A stretch of 64,000 bases of DNA from Sphingopyxis sp. OPL5. Lineage in GTDB: Bacteria > Pseudomonadota > Alphaproteobacteria > Sphingomonadales > Sphingomonadaceae. Shown here in pieces: positions 1 to 8,968 of this stretch. Each line of letters starts with the position of its first letter. Within the stretch, counting starts at the first letter, position 1. The translations under genes and the position numbers were made by a program. The DNA lies in contig NZ_CP060725.1 in assembly GCF_003797775.2 (NCBI RefSeq), positions 558,001 to 622,000 on the forward strand. Reading direction: 5' to 3'. The notes under the pieces are model-generated. The model made no database searches, was not told the DNA's origin, and saw only the letters and a program-made list of their open reading frames with translations.

Positions 1-52
1 CGGTTTCGTAGACGGGGTTCTGGTCCTGGCGCGGGACGAGTGCGTCGCTCAT
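1..52 (-). CDS. Partial CDS, N-terminus only, next gene of the ipdAB operon
   Basis: Only the first 17 codons lie in the window; the protein begins MSDALVPRQDQNPVYET and runs off the left edge. The start is supported by a strong AGGAGG about 8 bases upstream and by an ATGA overlap with the ipdB stop, so it is translationally coupled to ipdB. In other steroid degraders the ipdAB genes sit beside an enoyl-CoA hydratase-type ring hydrolase or acyl-CoA dehydrogenases. The visible residues are too few to decide, so no function is assigned. Confidence 0.6.
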   Translation of the reverse strand, partial: MSDALVPRQDQNPVYET

Positions 53-843
53 GCTGCGGCCCTCCTTGCTGGCGGATTGTCCTTGATGACGCTCGCCCGG
101 AAATTATGCGGGTCGAGACGGTCGATGATGGCGAGGGCTTCCTCGCCGGGGAGCGGTGTTTCGGAAAGTTCGCCGCGTTCGAGCCCGAAGCCGGTGGCCT
201 CCTGCACTTCCTCGAAGGTGACGCCGGGATGCAGCGACACGACGCGCGGGGCATGATCGGCGCCGCCGAAATCGATGACGCAGAGGTTCGTCACCATGCA
301 GCGAAGGTCGATGCCCGAATAATTGCCGCCCTCGATGCGCTTTGCGGGATTATATCCCGCGCTCGAGACCATATCGACCTCGCCGGCGACGAAGACGCGC
401 GGACTGTGCGCCGGCACGAACATCGAATTGGCGTGGTAAATGGAGTTGCCGGGAAAGCCGCGAACGCCGAGCATCTGCGTCTTCGGCTGATGGTGGGTGC
501 CGCCGAGCTGCGAGAGGTTGGTCTGACCGAAGCGGTCGATCTGCGTCGGGGTGACCATCGCGTGGCGCCGGCCGCTCCAGACCGCGCTGTCGAAGAAGCG
601 CGAAAAGGGAAGATGACCCGCGAACTTCACCTGATAGTCGCCGCGCGGGCCGAGCGGCACCGGCTGTTCGACGAGATAGGCCTCGCCGTCGGTCATCATG
701 AGACCGGGCGAATGGGTGAGCTTCGCAAGCCCCGCACCGATGCGCGGCACCGGGCCGATGCCGGTCGCGACGATCTCGCGGTCGGTACGAAATGCCTCGG
801 AGCAGGCGAAAATGCATAGTTCTGCCAGAGTGATATCGCGCAT
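49..843 (-). CDS. ipdB: CoA-transferase family beta subunit, IpdB-like (steroid C/D-ring opening)
   Basis: A 264-residue protein of the CoA-transferase beta-subunit family. The start MRDITLAEL is chosen because it overlaps the ipdA stop by one base (TGATG) and gives the usual family length; the longer upstream reading frame is a shadow of ipdA. In actinobacterial and proteobacterial steroid degraders IpdA and IpdB form a heterodimer that hydrolytically opens the last steroid ring of a CoA thioester (COCHEA-CoA) rather than transferring CoA. A generic 3-oxoacid CoA-transferase subunit is the alternative. The direct linkage to hsaC and the facing hsaA-G operon favours the IpdB reading. The operon continues into the gene cut by the window edge. 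Confidence 0.8.
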   Translation of the reverse strand: MRDITLAELCIFACSEAFRTDREIVATGIGPVPRIGAGLAKLTHSPGLMMTDGEAYLVEQPVPLGPRGDYQVKFAGHLPFSRFFDSAVWSGRRHAMVTPTQIDRFGQTNLSQLGGTHHQPKTQMLGVRGFPGNSIYHANSMFVPAHSPRVFVAGEVDMVSSAGYNPAKRIEGGNYSGIDLRCMVTNLCVIDFGGADHAPRVVSLHPGVTFEEVQEATGFGLERGELSETPLPGEEALAIIDRLDPHNFRASVIKDNPPARRAAA

Positions 844-1739
844 CAGAATATCGGCAGCGCCAGAGCCGCTACCGCCTCCTTTCCACCAACCGATTCCAGA
901 TAGGCCGCCTCGTCGGAGCCGACGAACCGGCCGGCAACCGCCTGCCAGTCGCCCGGGTCCTTCGCGGCGTCCGCGTAAGCCTTGAGGGCCTTCATGTCCC
1001 AGCCATAGGCCGGCGGCATCGAGCTTGGATGCGCGCCGCAGGGAATTTCGACGACGCCGGTCACAAAGCAGCGCTCGAAGACATTCGCCTTCGCATCGTC
1101 CGGATAATGATCCTCCATCCCGTCGACCAGTTCCTCGCACGAGAGGTAGGTCGCGGCCGCGGCCTTGGCGAACCATTCGTCATAATAGACGTCGGGTCCG
1201 AAGAGCTGGACGTTGCCGCGCCAGTCGGACCGGTTGACGTGGAGCAGCGCCGCGTCGAGTTTCAGGGCCGGCATCGCGATGAGGGTCTCGCCGTCATCAT
1301 AGGGCGAGCGCACCGTTTTCAGCCCGCCGAGCGCGGCAAGGTCGGTGCCGAGGCCGACACGTGTCGGCAGGAAAGGCAGACCGAAGGCCGCAGCCTTGAG
1401 GCCCCACTGGAACATGCCCTCGTCGACTTCGAGAACCTCGAGCTGGCCCGCCTCGCGGGCCTTGCGAAACCAGGGCTCGAGCGGGATGGCGTCGAGCGAC
1501 ACGAAGGCGAAGACGAGCTTCTTCACCTTGCCCGCCGCGCAGAGCATGCCGACGTCGGCGCCGCCATAGGCAACGATCGTGAGGTCCTTGAGATCCGAAC
1601 GGAGGATCTCGCGAACTAGCGCCATCGGCTTGCGCCGCGGTCCCCATCCGCCGATGCCGATCGTCATGCCGTCCTTGAGACGGCCGACGATGTCGGCGGC
1701 CGTCATGCGCTTGTCGAGCGCCGGTGCCTGCCCGCTCAT
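843..1739 (-). CDS. ipdA: CoA-transferase family alpha subunit, IpdA-like (steroid C/D-ring opening)
   Basis: A 298-residue protein with the N-terminal glycine-rich segment of the CoA-transferase alpha family (DGMTIGIGGWGPRRKPMA) and a GADVGML loop. The start MSGQAP is preferred over an upstream ATG 14 codons away because an AGGAGG lies just upstream and the start overlaps the hsaC stop as ATGA. It should pair with the downstream IpdB-like subunit to open the remaining carbocycle after A/B-ring removal. The function rests on family membership and on its place between hsaC and ipdB. The catalytic acid was not assigned with confidence. Confidence 0.8.
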   Translation of the reverse strand: MSGQAPALDKRMTAADIVGRLKDGMTIGIGGWGPRRKPMALVREILRSDLKDLTIVAYGGADVGMLCAAGKVKKLVFAFVSLDAIPLEPWFRKAREAGQLEVLEVDEGMFQWGLKAAAFGLPFLPTRVGLGTDLAALGGLKTVRSPYDDGETLIAMPALKLDAALLHVNRSDWRGNVQLFGPDVYYDEWFAKAAAATYLSCEELVDGMEDHYPDDAKANVFERCFVTGVVEIPCGAHPSSMPPAYGWDMKALKAYADAAKDPGDWQAVAGRFVGSDEAAYLESVGGKEAVAALALPIF

Positions 1740-2656
1740 CCTGCTGCCTCCTGTTCCTTCATGGCTTTTTGCCATGCCCATTCATGGCCCCATGTGCTGA
1801 TCGCCTCGTGCCGCGTCGTCTCCCAGCTCGCCGGGTCGATGACGAGGCTGTCGCAGCCGATCTCGAGATCGAAGCCGCCGGGCGTCTGGACATAGAAGCC
1901 GGTGGTTTCGTCGTTCATGTGGCACCCGAGCGTGGCCGACTCGGCATATCCAAGCGCCTTCATCCGGTCGTGGGCCTTGCCCACCTCGTTGAGCGTCGGC
2001 ATCTCGAGCATGATATGGACCGCGCCCGATGGCGGCACCGGTCCTTCGCCGAAGGCGATGCTGTGATGCCGTCCATTGTCCGCGTGGAGGAAGGCGAAGC
2101 CCATCGAGGGCCCCTCGGGGCCGAAAAGCTGGAAGCGCGGCATGTCGGTTTCGTGGAAACCGAGAACATCGCGGTGGAAAGCGACCGTCTCGTCGAAATT
2201 GGGGGCCGAGAAAACGGCATGGCCCATGCCCATCGGCCCCGTCACGAAGGCCGGTACGCCCTTCGGTGAGACGAAAGCGGCATCGGTGCGGCTGTCGCCA
2301 TGGAAGAGTTCGATAGTGTTGCCCGCGGGATCGCTTGTGCGCAGCAGCGCGGCGACGCCGCGGAGCCGGGCCTCTTCCGCCGAGGCGATCTCGACGGGCC
2401 GGCCGGCGTCGCGGATCGCGCCTGCAAGACGATCGAGCTCGGCCGCGTCCGCGACCTCATAGCCCGCGGCAAGGAAATATTCGCGCGCGCCGGTCTCGAT
2501 CCGGAAGCGGAAAGGCCGCGCGTCGATCCGGTAGAGCGCGGCCCCGTCTTCGGCGTCGGGCGCACGCATCACGCCCGCGAGCTCGGTCAGGAATTCGTCC
2601 CATTTTTCGGGCTGGGCGGTCTCAATAACCACATAGCCGAGCGCCTTGATTGCCAT
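1736..2656 (-). CDS. hsaC: Type I extradiol dioxygenase, HsaC/TesB-like (meta-cleavage of catecholic secosteroid)
   Basis: A 306-residue two-domain vicinal-oxygen-chelate dioxygenase of the BphC family. Expected Fe(II) ligands are visible: His146 in PMGMGHAVF, His214 in GAVHIMLEM and Glu265 in GFDLEIG, with a neighbouring HH pair at 197-198 near the catalytic position. HsaC cleaves the A-ring catechol 3,4-DHSA formed by HsaA/HsaB. The start follows AAGGAAA. It lies five bases after an SDR stop and overlaps ipdA (ATGA). A biphenyl or monoaromatic catechol substrate cannot be excluded from the protein alone. The company of hsaA, hsaD and ipdAB makes a steroid substrate the better call. Confidence 0.85.
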   Translation of the reverse strand: MAIKALGYVVIETAQPEKWDEFLTELAGVMRAPDAEDGAALYRIDARPFRFRIETGAREYFLAAGYEVADAAELDRLAGAIRDAGRPVEIASAEEARLRGVAALLRTSDPAGNTIELFHGDSRTDAAFVSPKGVPAFVTGPMGMGHAVFSAPNFDETVAFHRDVLGFHETDMPRFQLFGPEGPSMGFAFLHADNGRHHSIAFGEGPVPPSGAVHIMLEMPTLNEVGKAHDRMKALGYAESATLGCHMNDETTGFYVQTPGGFDLEIGCDSLVIDPASWETTRHEAISTWGHEWAWQKAMKEQEAAG

Positions 2657-2661
2657 TGCCG

Positions 2662-3471
2662 TCAGTTTCCTTTCAAAAGTTCGAGAAAGAGCGGCCGTTC
2701 GCCGCCGCCGTCGACATTGAGGCGCGCACCGCTTACCCAGCGGGCCGCGTCGGACGAGAGCCAGAGCACGGCGCCGGCGATGTCGTCGCCATCGCCGAAC
2801 CGACCGAGCGGGATCGAGCCCGCGATCCGCGCCTGCGATGCCTCGCTGCCATAGGTGGCCTCGGTGGTCTCGGTCGCCATCAGGCCGGCGATGATCGCGT
2901 TCACGCGGACGCCCTGTCCGCCCCATTCCTGGGCGAGGCTCTGGGTCAGGCTGACCAGCCCCGCCTTTGCGGCGCCGTAGACGGCCGTCCCCGGCGAAGG
3001 ACGCTGCGCCGAGACGCTCGCGATATTGACGATGCTCCCGCCCTTCCCGGCCATGTGGCGGAATGCAGCCTGCGAGAGCGTGAGCGGCGCCAGCAGGTTG
3101 AGCCGGAGGATCGCCTCGTGAAAGCGCGGCGAACCGGCCTCGGCCGGGCTTGCCGGCGAGCCGCCGGCATTGTTGACGAGAATGTCGAGGGCGCCCTGGT
3201 CGGCAGCGACCGCGTCGACGAAGGCCACCGCCGCCTCAGGGTCGCGAACATCGACCTGGTGGAAGCTCACGCCATCGGGGAGATCAGCGGGTGCATTTCG
3301 TCCGCAGGTCGCGACACGGCAACCCGCGTCGGCGAGTCGCGCGACGACCGCACGCCCAAGGCCTCGCGTACCGCCGGTGACGATCGCGCTTCTCCCTTTG
3401 AAATCGAACTCTTGCCGGCCTTCCAAAGCCCTCTCTCCAATTTTAGGCACCAATTTCACGAATTGCCGCAT
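2662..3471 (-). CDS. SDR-family NAD(P)-dependent oxidoreductase
   Basis: A classical SDR with the cofactor motif TGGTRGLG, the NNAG motif, and an active-site YGAAK preceded by a serine in NIASVSAQ. It ends VDGGGERP in the usual way. It opens the minus operon leading to hsaC and ipdAB, so it probably oxidises or reduces a hydroxyl or keto group on a steroid or CoA intermediate. Start choice is uncertain: ATG at 3471 is used, but a TTG at 3426 follows the better ribosome site (GGAGAGAGG) and gives a typical 255-residue SDR. An ATG at 3492 would touch the operator, which argues against it. Confidence 0.8.
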   Translation of the reverse strand: MRQFVKLVPKIGERALEGRQEFDFKGRSAIVTGGTRGLGRAVVARLADAGCRVATCGRNAPADLPDGVSFHQVDVRDPEAAVAFVDAVAADQGALDILVNNAGGSPASPAEAGSPRFHEAILRLNLLAPLTLSQAAFRHMAGKGGSIVNIASVSAQRPSPGTAVYGAAKAGLVSLTQSLAQEWGGQGVRVNAIIAGLMATETTEATYGSEASQARIAGSIPLGRFGDGDDIAGAVLWLSSDAARWVSGARLNVDGGGERPLFLELLKGN

Positions 3472-3493
3472 TTTTTGCCTTCCAAAACTCACT

Positions 3494-3533
3494 ATACGAT
3501 AATTTTGACGTTTTCAATTGACGATTTGCGTAT
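3494..3533. promoter_or_regulatory. Candidate operator A in the hsaA / SDR-hsaC divergent promoter
   Basis: TTTGCGTAT at 3525-3533 is paired with ATACGA at 3494-3499, an inverted arrangement with an outer span of 40 bp in an AT-rich stretch. The same half-site recurs in nine other places in this window. Binding by the Lrp/AsnC proteins encoded nearby is inference. Confidence 0.5.
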
Positions 3534-3605
3534 TCTGTGAGACTTATTTTTACGAAGAGGCGGCGCCACGACAGAAAGCCCGCCGGGAATACGGAGAGAA
3601 TGGCG

Positions 3606-4820
3606 ATGGCAACCTTGCAGGCTGATACGAACCCGACTGGCGCGATTCCCGATCCCGCCGAGCTTGTTGCGCGCGCTCGTGCGATGATTCCGACGCTCAA
3701 AGCGCGCGCACGCCAGTGCGTCGAGGCCCGCGACGTTCCTGTCGAGACGATCGCAGAGATGCAGGAAGCCGGCTTCTTCCGCATCCTGCAGCCGCGCCGC
3801 TGGGGCGGCTATGAGATGCACCCCAATGTTTTCTTCGATGTGCAGAAGGCGCTTGCCGAGGGCTGTATGTCGACAGGCTGGATGTATGGCGTCGTCGGAT
3901 GCCACCCTTATGAACTCGCGCTCTTCCACGACGAGGCACAGCGCGAGGTCTGGGGCGAGGATACGGCGATGCTCGCCTCTTCCTCCTATCAGCCCGTCGG
4001 CAAGGTCACGCGGGTCGAAGGCGGCTTCCGCCTCTCGGGCCACTGGGGTTTTTCGACCGGTTCGGTGCATTGCGGATGGGTGCTGCTCGGTGCGCTCGTT
4101 CCCCCCGCCGAGGCCGGCGGACCGCCCGACATGCGGACCTTCCTCATTCCGCGCAGCGACTACCGGATCGAACGCGACGCCTGGAAGGTGTTCGGCCTTC
4201 AGGGAACCGGCAGCCACGACGTCATCGTCGAGGATGTGTTCGTGCCCGAATATCGCACCCACCGTGCGATCGACGGTTTCCTTTGCCAGAATCCCGGCCA
4301 GGCCGAGAACGACGCCCCGCTCTATCGCCTGCCCTGGGCGCAGGTCTTTACGCGCTCGGTTTCGACCGCGGCGTTCGGCGGCGCCCGCGCGGCCGTCAAT
4401 GCGGCGCTTGCCATCATGAAGGATCGCATCTCGACCAACACGGGCAAGGCATCGAAGGCCGATCCGATGCTCCACGCCGCGATCGCCAAGGCGCATGCGC
4501 AGATCGTCGAAATGGAAGCGACGCTCCGCCTGACCTTCGACGAGCTGATGCGCTACGCCGAGGCCGGCGAGGATATCCCGATGGAGAAGCGGGCCTTCTT
4601 CACCTACCAGTCCTCGACCGTTGTGCGGCGTCTCGCCGAGCTCACCGACGGCATGGTCCAGCTCCTCGGCGGCCGCGCCATCTATATGACCAGCGAGATC
4701 ATCCAGCCCTGGCTCGACCTTCACGCCGGCCGCGCGCACGTCGCGAACGATCCCGCGAACCGAACCGGCGATGTCGTGGGCACGATCCTCGGCGAAGCGC
4801 CGGCCTTCAACTTCCTCTGA
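3606..4820 (+). CDS. hsaA: Flavin-dependent monooxygenase, oxygenase component, HsaA-like
   Basis: A 404-residue protein of the acyl-CoA-dehydrogenase-fold group D flavin monooxygenases, with the segments FSTGSVHCGW and GTGSHDVIVEDVFVPE typical of HsaA/HpaB-like hydroxylases. HsaA uses reduced flavin supplied by HsaB to hydroxylate the phenolic A-ring of 3-HSA to the catechol that HsaC cleaves. GGAGAG is well placed for the ATG at 3606; an in-frame ATG at 3600 is too close to it. First gene of the plus operon hsaA-D-B-E-G-F, divergent from SDR-hsaC-ipdAB across operator A. Length and neighbours agree with the family; the substrate is inferred. Confidence 0.85.
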   Translation: MATLQADTNPTGAIPDPAELVARARAMIPTLKARARQCVEARDVPVETIAEMQEAGFFRILQPRRWGGYEMHPNVFFDVQKALAEGCMSTGWMYGVVGCHPYELALFHDEAQREVWGEDTAMLASSSYQPVGKVTRVEGGFRLSGHWGFSTGSVHCGWVLLGALVPPAEAGGPPDMRTFLIPRSDYRIERDAWKVFGLQGTGSHDVIVEDVFVPEYRTHRAIDGFLCQNPGQAENDAPLYRLPWAQVFTRSVSTAAFGGARAAVNAALAIMKDRISTNTGKASKADPMLHAAIAKAHAQIVEMEATLRLTFDELMRYAEAGEDIPMEKRAFFTYQSSTVVRRLAELTDGMVQLLGGRAIYMTSEIIQPWLDLHAGRAHVANDPANRTGDVVGTILGEAPAFNFL

Positions 4821-4831
4821 GGAGCGACGCG

Positions 4832-5644
4832 ATGACCGAGATCAAGGAAGCGGCCTACGACGTCGCCGGCGGGCACCGGATCCACATCAAGGAAGCGGGC
4901 AGCGGTCCCGCCCTTGTCTTTCTTCACGGAAGCGGACCCGGCGCGTCGGGCCTTTCCAACTTCCGGCAGAATGTCGAGGCGTTCGTCGCGGCCGGCTACC
5001 GCGTGATCCTTCCCGATCTTCTCGGCTATGGCGCATCGTCGAAGCCCGACGACGTCGACTATACGCTGACGCTTTTCACCGACACGCTGAAGGAAGCGCT
5101 CTTGGCGCATGGCGTCGCGAAGGCGACGCTCGTCGGCAATTCGCTCGGCGGCGGCATCGCGATCCAGATGGCGCTCGACGATCCCTCCTTCGTCGACCGG
5201 CTCGTCCTGATGGCGCCCGGCTGCATCGAGGAGCTACCCGTCTATTTCGCGATGCCCGGCATCGCGAACATGAAGTCCGCGTTCGGCAGCCCCGAATTCT
5301 CGCTCGAGGACCAGCGCCGGCTCGGCGAAAGCCTCGTCTACGACAAGCGCCATATCACCGACGCGCTCGTCGCCGAGCGCTACGCGGTCGCGAAAACCCA
5401 GTCCAAGGATGTGCTTGCGCGCATGCGCACGCACAATGTGCAACCACGCCTCGGCGAACTCGCCATGCCGATCCTCCTCTTCTGGGGTCACAACGAGACC
5501 TTCATGCCGCTCAGCGGCATCGGCTATTTCATGGACGCCTGCCCCGATGTGCGGTGCATTACCTTCAACAAGGTCGGGCACTGGGTCCAGGTCGAGCGCG
5601 CCGACGAGTTCAACCGGCACGCGATCGAATTCCTCCGTGCCTGA
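4832..5644 (+). CDS. hsaD: Alpha/beta-fold meta-cleavage product hydrolase, HsaD-like
   Basis: A 270-residue hydrolase with an oxyanion-hole HGSGPGASG, nucleophile Ser104 in GNSLGGG and His250 in VGHW, as in BphD/HsaD C-C hydrolases. HsaD splits the ring-cleavage product into 2-hydroxyhexa-2,4-dienoate and the propionate side chain carrying the remaining rings. At the place of the usual acidic residue (WGRxD in BphD) the sequence reads WGHNETF, so Glu222 may stand in for Asp. AGGAGCG precedes the ATG, and the 3' end overlaps hsaB by 8 bases. The family call is strong; the exact substrate follows from the operon. Confidence 0.85.
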   Translation: MTEIKEAAYDVAGGHRIHIKEAGSGPALVFLHGSGPGASGLSNFRQNVEAFVAAGYRVILPDLLGYGASSKPDDVDYTLTLFTDTLKEALLAHGVAKATLVGNSLGGGIAIQMALDDPSFVDRLVLMAPGCIEELPVYFAMPGIANMKSAFGSPEFSLEDQRRLGESLVYDKRHITDALVAERYAVAKTQSKDVLARMRTHNVQPRLGELAMPILLFWGHNETFMPLSGIGYFMDACPDVRCITFNKVGHWVQVERADEFNRHAIEFLRA

Positions 5645-6131
5645 GGGCTATCCCGAAATTCCCGAAGACGTGCCGCAGATATTCCGCGCGGCGATGCGGC
5701 GGCTCGCCGCCTCGGTCTCGATCGTCGTCGCCAAGGGCGACGACGGCCCGGTCGGCATGGCGGCGACCTCGATCACGTCGCTGACGGTCGATCCGCCGGC
5801 GGTGCTCGTCTGCGTGAACCGGGCGACGAGCCTCCACGCACTGCTCGTCCCGACTGCGCCCTTGTCGGTCAATCTTCTCTCGCGGCACCAGCAGGATGTT
5901 TCGGCGGCCTTCGGCGGCGGCGTGCCGCGCGAGCAGCGCTTCGGGATCGGCGGCTGGTACGAGGGCGGCAACGGTCTCCCCGCGCTCGAGGGCGCGCAGG
6001 CCAATCTGTGCTGCGTCATCGACGCGATGCTGGCCTACGGCACCCACAGCATCGTCATCGCCCGCGTGCTCGAAGCCCGCATTAGCGACGACGTCGCCCC
6101 ACTCATCTACCAGGACGGAGCCTATCTGTGA
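5637..6131 (+). CDS. hsaB: Flavin reductase, HsaB-like partner of HsaA
   Basis: A 164-residue flavin reductase domain protein containing RRLAASVSIVVAKG and GMAATSITSLTVDPP, which belong to the FMN-binding split-barrel reductases that feed two-component monooxygenases. The only in-frame start after the hsaD frame is GTG at 5637, overlapping the end of hsaD by 8 bases, so translation is coupled. It should supply reduced flavin to HsaA. The 3' end overlaps hsaE (GTGA). No separate ribosome site is obvious. Confidence 0.8.
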   Translation: MPEGYPEIPEDVPQIFRAAMRRLAASVSIVVAKGDDGPVGMAATSITSLTVDPPAVLVCVNRATSLHALLVPTAPLSVNLLSRHQQDVSAAFGGGVPREQRFGIGGWYEGGNGLPALEGAQANLCCVIDAMLAYGTHSIVIARVLEARISDDVAPLIYQDGAYL

Positions 6132-6928
6132 GCGCCAGTGAAGCGTTGAACGCGCAATTGTCGGACGAGCTTTATGCCGCGCTCCGCGAGCGGCGAACCG
6201 TCGCTCCGCTCATCGAGCGCCATCCCGAACTCACGATCGACGACGCCTATGCCATCTCGCTCGGGGCGCTCGCGCGCCGGACCGCCGACGGCGAGCGTGT
6301 GGTCGGCAAGAAGATCGGCGTCACATCGAAAGCCGTGCAGGACATGCTCGGCGTCCATCAGCCCGACTTCGGCTTTCTCACCGACCGCATGTGGATCGAA
6401 GGCGCGATCGACATCGACAAGGCGGGGCTCATTCAGCCGCGCGCCGAGGCCGAGATCGCCTTCGTGCTGAAGTCGTCGCTCGCAGGACCCGGGGTCACCG
6501 CGGCCGATGTGATCGCTGCGACCGACTATGTCGCGCCCTGTTTCGAGATCGTCGACAGCCGCATCAGCGACTGGAAGATCGGAATCGTCGACACGGTTGC
6601 CGACAATGCCTCGTGCGGCGTCTTCGTCATCGGCGAGGCGCGCCTCGATCCCGCGGGCCTCGATCTTCCGAACCTCCATGTCGCGGTCATCAAGAATGGC
6701 CGGCCGCTCTCCGAAGGTTATGGCCGCGCCGTCCAGGGCGATCCCGCGCAGGCGGTGGCCTGGCTCGCGAACACGCTCGGCGCCTATGGCGTCACGCTCG
6801 ATGCGGGCGATGTGATCCTGTCGGGCAGCCTCGTGCCGCTCGAGCCCGCCCGGAAGGGCGACAATTTCGAAATGATCCTCGGCGATGGCCACCGCACGGT
6901 CGGCCAGTGCATCGCGCGCTTTGAATGA
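6128..6928 (+). CDS. hsaE: 2-hydroxypenta-2,4-dienoate hydratase family, HsaE-like
   Basis: A 266-residue member of the MhpD/fumarylacetoacetate hydrolase-like hydratases, with the metal-site segments [19 protein letters not shown] and a CFEIVDSRI strand. It hydrates the 2-hydroxydienoate released by HsaD to a 4-hydroxy-2-oxoacid. It begins at a GTG that overlaps the hsaB stop (GTGA) and is followed closely by hsaG and hsaF, the standard order for a meta-cleavage tail. The length matches the family. Confidence 0.85.
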   Translation: MSASEALNAQLSDELYAALRERRTVAPLIERHPELTIDDAYAISLGALARRTADGERVVGKKIGVTSKAVQDMLGVHQPDFGFLTDRMWIEGAIDIDKAGLIQPRAEAEIAFVLKSSLAGPGVTAADVIAATDYVAPCFEIVDSRISDWKIGIVDTVADNASCGVFVIGEARLDPAGLDLPNLHVAVIKNGRPLSEGYGRAVQGDPAQAVAWLANTLGAYGVTLDAGDVILSGSLVPLEPARKGDNFEMILGDGHRTVGQCIARFE

Positions 6929-6938
6929 AGGAATGGCA

Positions 6939-7874
6939 ATGACCCGCGTAAAGGCAGCCATCATCGGCTCGGGCAATATCGGCACCGACCTGATGATGAA
7001 GATGATCAAATATCCGCAGAATATGGAACTTGCCGCCGTGGTCGGCATCGATGAAGCCTCCGAAGGGCTCGCGATGGCGCGCTCGCATGGCATCGCGACG
7101 ACGCACGAAGGCATCGAGGGGCTGAAGCGCCTCCCCTGCTATTCCGAGATCGGCATCGCCTTCGATGCGACGAGCGCCTACGCCCACAAGGTCCACGACG
7201 AGGCGCTGCGCGCCGACGGCATCCAGGTCGTCGACCTAACGCCCGCCGCGATCGGCCCCTTCACCGTGCCACCGGTCAATATGGAGGCGAACCTCGACCA
7301 GCCCAACGTCAACATGGTGACGTGCGGCGGCCAGGCGACGATCCCGATGGTCGCCGCCGTGAGCCAGGTCGCCAAGGTCCATTATGCCGAGATCGTCGCC
7401 TCGGTGTCCTCGCGCTCGGCGGGACCCGGCACGCGCGCCAACATCGACGAGTTCACCCGCACCACCGCGCGCGCCATCGAGGTCGTCGGCGGCGCCGACA
7501 AGGGCAAGGCGATCATCATCCTCAACCCCGCCGAGCCGCCGATGATCATGCGCGATACGGTCTTCACCCTCTCCGAGGGCGCCGACGAGGAAGCGATCCG
7601 TGCCTCGGTCGAGAAGATGGTCGCCAAGGTGCAGGAATATGTACCGGGCTACCGGCTGAAGCAGCAGGTGCAGTTCGAGCGCTACGGCGACAACAACCCG
7701 GTCAAGATCCCGGGGCTCGGCGAGTTCACCGGGATCAAGACGATGATCCTGCTCGAGGTCGAGGGCGCCGGCGACTATCTGCCGAGCTACTCGGGCAATC
7801 TCGACATCATGACCGCCGCCGCCAAGGCCACGGGCGAGCTGCTCGCCGCGCGCCGCCTCGCCGCCGCCGCCTGA
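6939..7874 (+). CDS. hsaG: Acylating acetaldehyde/propanal dehydrogenase, HsaG-like
   Basis: A 311-residue CoA-acylating aldehyde dehydrogenase of the BphJ/MhpF family. The N-terminal Rossmann motif [11 protein letters not shown] and the catalytic Cys129 in [12 protein letters not shown] are present. It channels the aldehyde released by the aldolase to acetyl- or propionyl-CoA with NAD. ATG at 6939 is chosen because AAGGA lies six bases upstream; ATG at 6933 is too close to it. In steroid catabolism the aldehyde is propanal. It should form a complex with the next gene product. Confidence 0.9.
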   Translation: MTRVKAAIIGSGNIGTDLMMKMIKYPQNMELAAVVGIDEASEGLAMARSHGIATTHEGIEGLKRLPCYSEIGIAFDATSAYAHKVHDEALRADGIQVVDLTPAAIGPFTVPPVNMEANLDQPNVNMVTCGGQATIPMVAAVSQVAKVHYAEIVASVSSRSAGPGTRANIDEFTRTTARAIEVVGGADKGKAIIILNPAEPPMIMRDTVFTLSEGADEEAIRASVEKMVAKVQEYVPGYRLKQQVQFERYGDNNPVKIPGLGEFTGIKTMILLEVEGAGDYLPSYSGNLDIMTAAAKATGELLAARRLAAAA

Positions 7875-7885
7875 GGAGCAAGACC

Positions 7886-8923
7886 ATGGCCAGTTTCGAC
7901 GTTGCCGCGGGCAACAAGCTTTACATCCAGGACGTCACGCTGCGCGACGGAATGCACGCGATCCGCCACATGTACGGTCTGGAGCATGTCCGCGCGATCG
8001 CGAGCGCGCTCGACCGCGCCGGCGTCGACGCCATCGAGGTGGCGCATGGCGACGGTCTGTCGGGCACGAGCTTCAACTATGGCTTCGGTGCCCATACCGA
8101 CTGGGAATGGCTGGAAGCGGTTGCCGAGGTGCTCGAGAAGAGCGTGCTCACGACGCTCATCCTGCCCGGTCTCGGCACCGTCGAGGAGCTGCGCCGCGCC
8201 TATGATCTCGGCGTCCGATCGGTTCGCGTTGCGACCCACTGCACCGAGGCCGATGTCGCGAAGCAACATATCGGCATCGCGCGCGATCTCGGGATGGACG
8301 TTTCCGGCTTCCTTATGATGAGCCATATGATTCCGGCCGAGGCGCTCGCGCAGCAGGCGCTGCTGATGGAAAGCTATGGCGCGCACTGCGTCTATGTCAC
8401 CGACAGCGGCGGCGCGCTTGATATGGACGGGGTGCGCGAGCGCCTCCGCGCTTATGACGCGGTCCTCAAACCCGAGACGCAGCGCGGGATGCACGCGCAT
8501 CACAATCTGTCGCTCGGCGTCGCCAACTCGATCGTCGCTGCGCAGGAGGGCGCGGTGCGCATCGACGCGAGTCTCGCCGGGATGGGCGCCGGCGCCGGCA
8601 ATGCACCGCTGGAGGTGTTCATCGCCGCTTCCGAACGCAAGGGCTGGAACCATGGCTGCGACGTGATGGCGCTGATGGATGCCGCCGAAGACCTCGTCCG
8701 TCCGCTCCAGGACCGCCCGGTGCGCGTCGACCGCGAGACGCTCGCGCTTGGCTATGCCGGCGTCTATTCGAGCTTCCTTCGCCACGCCGAGAAGGCGGCC
8801 GAGACCTACGGCCTCGACACGCGCGAGATCCTCGTCGAACTCGGGCGCCGCAAGATGGTCGGCGGCCAGGAGGACATGATCGTCGATGTCGCGCTCGACA
8901 TGCTGAAGGCGCGCACCGCCTGA
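7886..8923 (+). CDS. hsaF: 4-hydroxy-2-oxovalerate aldolase, HsaF-like
   Basis: A 345-residue class II aldolase of the DmpG/BphI family. [11 protein letters not shown] carries the conserved Arg20, Asp21 and His24, and [11 protein letters not shown] carries the paired metal-binding histidines. It cleaves a 4-hydroxy-2-oxoacid to pyruvate and an aldehyde that passes to the dehydrogenase encoded just upstream. GAGGAG precedes the ATG. The length is normal and no lesion is seen. Confidence 0.9.
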   Translation: MASFDVAAGNKLYIQDVTLRDGMHAIRHMYGLEHVRAIASALDRAGVDAIEVAHGDGLSGTSFNYGFGAHTDWEWLEAVAEVLEKSVLTTLILPGLGTVEELRRAYDLGVRSVRVATHCTEADVAKQHIGIARDLGMDVSGFLMMSHMIPAEALAQQALLMESYGAHCVYVTDSGGALDMDGVRERLRAYDAVLKPETQRGMHAHHNLSLGVANSIVAAQEGAVRIDASLAGMGAGAGNAPLEVFIAASERKGWNHGCDVMALMDAAEDLVRPLQDRPVRVDRETLALGYAGVYSSFLRHAEKAAETYGLDTREILVELGRRKMVGGQEDMIVDVALDMLKARTA

Positions 8924-8968
8924 GGCGATCGACCGAAACCAAAGATAAAACGGGATGAGGAGAGAGAA

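Noticed and set aside
40..819. Plus-strand open frame opposite ipdB
   Set aside because: High-GC antisense frame with shadow composition and no ribosome site. Many such frames lie opposite real genes across the window.
49..1176. A longer reading frame (375 codons) for the IpdB-like gene
   Set aside because: The extra N-terminal part is arginine/glycine-rich shadow of ipdA in another frame. The start at 843 overlaps the ipdA stop and gives the family length.
3492..4739. A 415-codon minus-strand frame opposite hsaA
   Set aside because: Antisense shadow of the strongly supported hsaA gene; no family motif and it runs through operator A.
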